From assembly GCA_036340235.1 (NCBI GenBank), contig JAYYZE010000003.1:1-28192 (forward strand): 28,192 bases of DNA, in the 5' to 3' direction. Below are positions 24,124 to 28,192 of this stretch, piece by piece. Source of the DNA: GCA-2862585 sp036340235 (GTDB lineage: Bacteria > Bacteroidota > Bacteroidia > Flavobacteriales > UBA7312). The position numbers and the translations under genes are program-made. The notes under the pieces are model-generated. The model was given only the letters and a program-made list of their open reading frames with translations. It was not told the origin of the DNA and ran no database searches. Positions within the stretch are counted from its first letter, which is position 1. Every line of letters begins with the position of its first letter.

Positions 24124-24692
24124 TGAGTTTTTTTCTACATCCCAGCTCAATTATAGATGAGCACGTCAGTATTGGAGATAATACTAAAATTTGGCATTTT
24201 TCACATGTCTTGTCAAATACTAATATTGGTCAAGATTGCTCATTTGGTCAGAATTGTGTGGTGGGACCTAATGTAAAGGTTGGTAATGGTGTTAAAGTTC
24301 AAAATAATATTTCAATTTACGAAGGGGTAGAGATTGAGGACGATGTATTTTTGGGGCCGTCAATGGTATTTACCAATGTCGTAAATCCAAGGAGTTTTAT
24401 TGTTCGCCGAGAAGAATTCAAAAAAACATTACTAAAGAAAGGCTGTTCAGTAGGTGCAAATGCTACCGTCGTTTGTGGAGTTACGATTGGAGAGTATGCT
24501 TTAATAGGAGCAGGTTCAGTGGTAACCAAAGATGTCAAACCTTTTGAAATCGTCTATGGTGTTCCGGCCAAGCGTCAGGGTTGGGTAAGCAAAGCAGGAA
24601 ATAGACTTTCGTTTGATGATAATAATATTGCCAAAGACTCGTTTGACAATACAACATACAAACTTAAAAACAATAGTGTATCTATAATATAG
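24123..24692 (+). CDS. wbpD: WbpD-like UDP-sugar N-acetyltransferase (left-handed beta helix)
   Basis: This enzyme acetylates the 3-amino group of UDP-GlcNAc(3NH2)A with acetyl-CoA, giving the 2,3-diacetamido uronic acid. The 189-residue protein is mostly hexapeptide repeats, such as IGDNTKIWHFSHV, IGQDCSFGQNCVVG and VQNNISIYEGVEI, that build a left-handed beta helix. The phrase KIWHFSHV and the insertion PRSFIVRREEFKKTLLKKGC match WbpD/WlbB proteins. The end, GVPAKRQGWVS, is also typical. The start overlaps the wbpB stop by one base and wbpE begins four bases later. Confidence 0.92.
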   Translation: MSFFLHPSSIIDEHVSIGDNTKIWHFSHVLSNTNIGQDCSFGQNCVVGPNVKVGNGVKVQNNISIYEGVEIEDDVFLGPSMVFTNVVNPRSFIVRREEFKKTLLKKGCSVGANATVVCGVTIGEYALIGAGSVVTKDVKPFEIVYGVPAKRQGWVSKAGNRLSFDDNNIAKDSFDNTTYKLKNNSVSII

Positions 24693-24696
24693 AATT

Positions 24697-25782
24697 ATGA
24701 ATATTCCATTTATTGACTTACAAACTCAATACAAGAGTTATAAAACAGAAATTGACGCTTCAATTCAGGAGGTGTTAGATTCTTCACAGTATATAATGGG
24801 GCCAAAATTGAAAAACTTTGAATCCAATTTGGCAGCGTTTACTGGTGCAAATCATGCCATTGGTTGTGCAAGTGGTACTGACGCCTTGTTGATTGCCTTG
24901 ATGGCTATTGGTGTTAAAGATGGTGACGAAGTTATCACATCTCCTTTCACATTTATCGCCTCAAGCGAGGTTATTAGTTTGTTGGGAGCAGTGCCTGTTT
25001 TTGTAGATATTGAACAGGAAACCTACAACATTGATGCCACCCTGATTGAAGAAAAAATCACTTCAAAGACTAAGGCAATCATGCCTGTATCCTTGTATGG
25101 ACAAACAGCCGACATGGATGAAATCAATGCTATTGCAGATAAACATAAACTAGTCGTTATTGAAGATGCGGCACAAAGCTTCGGAGCCACCTATAAAGGT
25201 AAACGAAGTTGTAACTTGAGCCACATTGCTTGTACCAGTTTTTTTCCTTCTAAACCCTTGGGCTGTTATGGTGATGGCGGCGCTATCTTTACCAATGATG
25301 ATGCCATTGCCGACAAATTAAGGCTTATTTTGGCTCATGGATCCAAGAGACGTTACGATCATGAAGTGGTTGGTGTAAACGGAAGATTAGACGCCATACA
25401 AGCGGCCATTTTAGATGTTAAGCTCTCAAATTTTGACAAGGAAATTGAACTTAGAGGAGAAGTGGCGTGTCGTTACTTCAAATTTCTAGCCAATAAATCA
25501 TTAACTCTACCAGTTATCAAAGATCAACGCACCAGTGTTTTTGCTCAATTTACGATACAGGCCGAAAATAGAGAGCATTACATCAAAAAATTAAACGACA
25601 AGGGTGTGCCAACAGCCATTCACTACCCCAAACCTCTTCATTTACAAACTTGTTTTGAATATCTAGGCTATAAAAAAGGTGATTTTCCAATTTCTGAAAA
25701 AGCCTCTGAAGAAGTTTTTTCTTTACCAATGAGTCCATTTTTAAGTGAAGAACAACAAGAGTTCATAATTCAATATATTTAA
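24697..25782 (+). CDS. wbpE: WbpE-like UDP-3-keto-sugar aminotransferase (DegT/DnrJ/EryC1)
   Basis: This PLP-dependent aminotransferase places an amino group at C3 of UDP-3-keto-GlcNAcA using glutamate. The 361-residue protein begins MNIPFIDLQTQYKSYK. It has the cofactor residues ASGTDALLIAL, EDAAQSFGA (Asp157, Gln160) and the Schiff-base Lys186 in SFFPSKPLGCYGDGG. Substrate-loop sequences NGRLDAIQAA and TAIHYPKPLHLQ fit the WbpE/WlbC branch. PorR of Porphyromonas gingivalis, needed for the anionic LPS that anchors secreted proteins, belongs to the same group. Other DegT substrates are possible, but the neighbours make this role the best fit. Confidence 0.92.
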   Translation: MNIPFIDLQTQYKSYKTEIDASIQEVLDSSQYIMGPKLKNFESNLAAFTGANHAIGCASGTDALLIALMAIGVKDGDEVITSPFTFIASSEVISLLGAVPVFVDIEQETYNIDATLIEEKITSKTKAIMPVSLYGQTADMDEINAIADKHKLVVIEDAAQSFGATYKGKRSCNLSHIACTSFFPSKPLGCYGDGGAIFTNDDAIADKLRLILAHGSKRRYDHEVVGVNGRLDAIQAAILDVKLSNFDKEIELRGEVACRYFKFLANKSLTLPVIKDQRTSVFAQFTIQAENREHYIKKLNDKGVPTAIHYPKPLHLQTCFEYLGYKKGDFPISEKASEEVFSLPMSPFLSEEQQEFIIQYI

Positions 25783-25786
25783 CATC

Positions 25787-26659
25787 ATGAATGAAAATAC
25801 AAATGAATTAGATATAAGCATCTTTTTTTCAAGCTTGTACAGTTTTTTTTATAAAAACGCTAAATTATTGGTTCTATCAATTATTTTAGGAGTTATCTTG
25901 GGACTAGTCTATGATAAGATGTCCAAGCCTTATTATACATCTGTGGCATACGCAACCTCTGCACTGTCTTATTTTGAAACAGAACAAGTCGATTATAAGA
26001 GCAAAAAAATATTACTTGACCAGCAAGCAATGGTTGATATTATTAATGATATTTCTCGTCTCGTTAATGAAAACGAAATGGACGTAGTAGCCATCAAGTT
26101 GAATGTGCCATTAGAGGTGGCACAAAGTATTCGTTTCATTGAGGCAGAGGAACTTTTTTATGTTGATGGAGAAAATATTCAGCAAAAAAGAGATAAGTTT
26201 CAAATCGTCTTAGAATCGTTTGATAATGGTGCTATCAGAGACATACAGAATGGATTGGAATATTACATTAACAACAATGATTATATTAACAAGTATTATC
26301 AGCTGTATTTGGATCAAAGTAATCAGCTAGTAGATAGAATTTCTAGAGAGATTGACGATCTCAAACAGGCGCGTGAACAACAAGGAAGTAAGCCTAGTGG
26401 TGACTACAGTGAAATAAAACTTGGTAGTCAATATGCACAGACAGAAAATCAAATCGTTAACTTGTTTATTAAACAACAGCAGATCAATAAGTACGCAACA
26501 CTATTTAAACCTATTGAATTCTTTGAAGTTTTTTCAGTTCCAGAGAAACCAACTAACAGATTGTTTATTAGAATGGTAATAATGTCTGCCTTATTTTTTA
26601 TGTTGGGTGTTTTTATTGGATTAATTAGATATTTTAATTCAAGTATTAAGACAGATTAA
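25787..26659 (+). CDS. Wzz-like polysaccharide chain-length determinant
   Basis: This 290-residue inner-membrane protein has two spans, about residues 25-43 (KLLVLSIILGVILGLVYD) and 262-282 (MVIMSALFFMLGVFIGLIRY). They enclose a long helical periplasmic domain with charged coiled-coil-like stretches around residues 170-235. A proline-containing SVPEKPTNRLFIR segment precedes the second span, as in Wzz/PCP proteins. These set the length of polymers made by Wzy. No cytoplasmic tyrosine kinase domain is attached. It lies four bases after wbpE. Sequence conservation in this family is weak, so the call rests on topology and context. Confidence 0.82.
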   Translation: MNENTNELDISIFFSSLYSFFYKNAKLLVLSIILGVILGLVYDKMSKPYYTSVAYATSALSYFETEQVDYKSKKILLDQQAMVDIINDISRLVNENEMDVVAIKLNVPLEVAQSIRFIEAEELFYVDGENIQQKRDKFQIVLESFDNGAIRDIQNGLEYYINNNDYINKYYQLYLDQSNQLVDRISREIDDLKQAREQQGSKPSGDYSEIKLGSQYAQTENQIVNLFIKQQQINKYATLFKPIEFFEVFSVPEKPTNRLFIRMVIMSALFFMLGVFIGLIRYFNSSIKTD

Positions 26660-26677
26660 AATTTATAAATTGAACAT

Positions 26678-26700
26678 GTCTATTATAGACTCATTTTTTT
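26678..26700 (+). terminator. Weak hairpin plus T7 between wzz-like gene and epimerase
   Basis: GTCTA-TTA-TAGAC (26678-26690) is followed by TCA and seven T. The stem is only 5 bp and AT-rich, so any termination would be partial. It is the only break in an otherwise tightly packed set of genes. Confidence 0.25.
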
Positions 26701-26711
26701 ATAATTCTTAA

Positions 26712-27710
26712 ATGCGAGTATTACTCACAGGTGTAGCTGGTTTTATAGGTTCACATGTAGCTAATTATCTGCTCGAAAGAGGCGATGAGGTTGTTGGTAT
26801 AGACAATCTTAACGATTATTACGAAGTTTCATTGAAAAAGGATAGACTACAGCGTCTTGAAACAACTTGTCAAAATTCATCGGAAAGTAACTTTACGTTT
26901 TTGAAAGTAGATATCAGTGATTCCGATTCCTTAAGACGAGTTTTCAAAAAATATCCTTTTGATGCAGTTTGTCATCTAGCTGCCCAGGCAGGTGTCCGTT
27001 ACAGCTTAGAAAACCCATCTACTTACATACAATCTAATATAGTTGGCTTTGCAAATATGTTAGAATGCTGTAAAACGCATAATATTAAACACTTGGTTTA
27101 CGCCAGTAGCTCAAGTGTCTATGGACTTAATAAAAAAATACCATTTTCAGTAGAGGATAATGTCGATAGACCCATAAGTTTATACGCTGCCACAAAAAAG
27201 TCAAATGAGCTAATGGCATATACTTATAGCCATCTATTTGATTTAGCTGTTACTGGTCTCAGATTTTTCACGGTGTATGGTCCATGGGGTAGACCTGATA
27301 TGGCTTATTTCATGTTCACTAAAGCGATAATAAATAACCAGCCAATTAAAGTATATAATCAAGGCGAAATGGAGCGTGATTTTACCTACATAGACGATAT
27401 TGTTGAAGGAATTATTCGTGTTATCGACAAGGGACGAATATCAAACGAAAAAACACCCCCTTTTAAGCTGTATAATATTGGTAACAATAAGCCAGTTAAC
27501 CTCCTGCAATTCATTAAAACCATTGAAGACAGAATTGGTAAAAAAGCCATTAAACAATTTGAGCCGATTCAAGCAGGTGATGTTACAACCACATATGCTG
27601 ATGTTGAAGCTCTAATAAACGACTTTGATTACGCTCCCAAGACATCTGTCGAACAAGGTATTAAGCACTTTGTAGATTGGTATTTCTCATATTATGGAAA
27701 CAATGAATAG
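26712..27710 (+). CDS. NAD-dependent sugar epimerase, UDP-glucuronate 4-epimerase-like
   Basis: This 332-residue extended short-chain dehydrogenase probably interconverts UDP-glucuronate and UDP-galacturonate, or the N-acetylated equivalents. Seen are GVAGFIGSHV (7-16) for NAD, DNLNDYYEVSLKKDRL, HLAAQAGVRYSLENP, SSSSVYG and the catalytic pair Tyr158/Lys162 in YAATKKSNE. RFFTVYGPWGRPDMAYF follows. The NDYYxVxLKxxRL and AQAGVRYSLENP phrases are hallmarks of the LspL/Cap1J type. With a uronic acid-forming dehydrogenase upstream, the substrate could be UDP-GlcNAcA, as for TviC. It overlaps the following flippase gene, supporting an operon. Confidence 0.88.
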   Translation: MRVLLTGVAGFIGSHVANYLLERGDEVVGIDNLNDYYEVSLKKDRLQRLETTCQNSSESNFTFLKVDISDSDSLRRVFKKYPFDAVCHLAAQAGVRYSLENPSTYIQSNIVGFANMLECCKTHNIKHLVYASSSSVYGLNKKIPFSVEDNVDRPISLYAATKKSNELMAYTYSHLFDLAVTGLRFFTVYGPWGRPDMAYFMFTKAIINNQPIKVYNQGEMERDFTYIDDIVEGIIRVIDKGRISNEKTPPFKLYNIGNNKPVNLLQFIKTIEDRIGKKAIKQFEPIQAGDVTTTYADVEALINDFDYAPKTSVEQGIKHFVDWYFSYYGNNE

Positions 27711-28192
27711 GTTTTTTAAAAAAATAATTCCTAATTCTTCTTTTTCTAAAAATGTATTGACTCTTATGACTGGCACAACCATTGCTCAGGCAATACCTGT
27801 GGCCATTTCACCAATTTTGACTCGAATATACACACCAGAGGATTTTGGTATTCTAGCACTTTTCAACACAATTTGTGTAATTTTTGGTGTAATAATTAAT
27901 GGTCGTTACGAAATGGCAATAATGTTACCAAAGTGTCATAAGGATGCTCTGATATTATTAAAAATAAGCTATTTAATTGCAGTTTCTATAAGTATTTTTT
28001 CACTTCTTTTTATTGTATTGTTTCATGATTTTTTGCTGGAATTGATTGGACAAAAAACTTTATCCTTTTGGCTCTACCTATGTCCCTTGGTTTTTCTAAT
28101 GTTAGGATTATATAACGCTCTTAACTATTATTATTCAAGACAAAAAAAATTTAAGTCAATAGCAAAATCTAGTGTGTATAAATCAGTGGGTC
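27694..28192 (+). CDS. Wzx-like polysaccharide flippase, C-terminus cut by window edge
   Basis: About 166 N-terminal residues of a polytopic membrane protein are present, and the frame is open to the window end. After a short basic start come KNVLTLMTGTTIAQAIPVAI and SPILTRIYTPEDFGILALF, the typical start of Wzx/RfbX-like MOP-superfamily flippases, then GRYEMAIMLPK and two further hydrophobic spans. Such proteins flip lipid-linked oligosaccharide units to the periplasm. The ATG at 27694 overlaps the epimerase by 17 bases; a second ATG three codons later (27703) is equally possible. The gene points to a Wzx/Wzy-dependent pathway, matching the Wzz-like protein upstream. Confidence 0.88.
   Translation, partial: METMNRFFKKIIPNSSFSKNVLTLMTGTTIAQAIPVAISPILTRIYTPEDFGILALFNTICVIFGVIINGRYEMAIMLPKCHKDALILLKISYLIAVSISIFSLLFIVLFHDFLLELIGQKTLSFWLYLCPLVFLMLGLYNALNYYYSRQKKFKSIAKSSVYKSVG

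Noticed and set aside
1..28192. CRISPR array, tRNA/rRNA genes, insertion sequences, prophage or toxin-antitoxin pair
   Set aside because: Scanning both strands showed no regularly spaced repeats, cloverleaf sequences, transposase motifs or inverted-repeat ends; genes are ordinary core and surface-polysaccharide genes.

Overview
The window is ordinary chromosomal DNA from a member of the Bacteroidota, most likely a marine flavobacterium or close relative. The evidence is the gliding and type IX secretion cluster porP-gldK-gldL-gldM-gldN, a gldA ATPase, the Bacteroidota order miaB / sigma-54 activator / lptE / TPR protein / secG / groES / groEL, a COX15-type heme A synthase, AT-rich DNA, and repeated TAnnTTTG (-7) promoter boxes typical of this phylum. 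I see no tRNA, rRNA, CRISPR, transposon or prophage.

Layout. 1-767 (minus) is the N-terminal two thirds of metK, preceded by a -7 box and what I read as a SAM-II-type riboswitch (819-868). 1188-1883 (minus) is a short GldA-like ABC ATPase. 2151-3861 (plus) is a tight rsgA-dtd-mazG operon. 3944-4831 (minus) is an EamA transporter. It shares a compact divergent promoter region with a lipoprotein carrying a heavy-metal-associated (HMA) domain, which overlaps ctaA (4889-6291, plus). Between ctaA and groEL lie a consensus promoter, a palindrome over its predicted start site, and a bidirectional terminator, which together could encode a small RNA of about 70 nt. 6438-12610 (minus) holds miaB, a receiver-less sigma-54 activator, lptE, a TPR protein and secG as one overlapping operon, followed by groES-groEL. 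The groES leader carries a near-consensus sigma-54 (-24/-12) promoter.

12786-21869 (plus) runs topA, an arginase-fold protein whose metal-binding motifs are degenerate, porP/sprF, then gldK, gldL, gldM and gldN, the core of the type IX secretion system. A 13-bp hairpin sits in the gldK leader. 21923-28192 (plus) is the start of a surface polysaccharide locus: a nucleotide-sugar 6-dehydrogenase, WbpB-, WbpD- and WbpE-like enzymes, a Wzz-like chain-length protein, a UDP-glucuronate 4-epimerase-like enzyme and a Wzx-like flippase cut by the window end.

How it fits together. The T9SS core exports proteins across the outer membrane. In Porphyromonas gingivalis the Wbp pathway supplies a diacetamido-uronic acid needed for the polysaccharide that anchors T9SS cargo, so finding the two side by side is suggestive. 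The most interesting regulatory signals are the metK riboswitch with a competing stem, the sigma-54 site at groESL near a sigma-54 activator gene, and the orphan promoter-terminator unit. No wholly new multi-gene system is evident.
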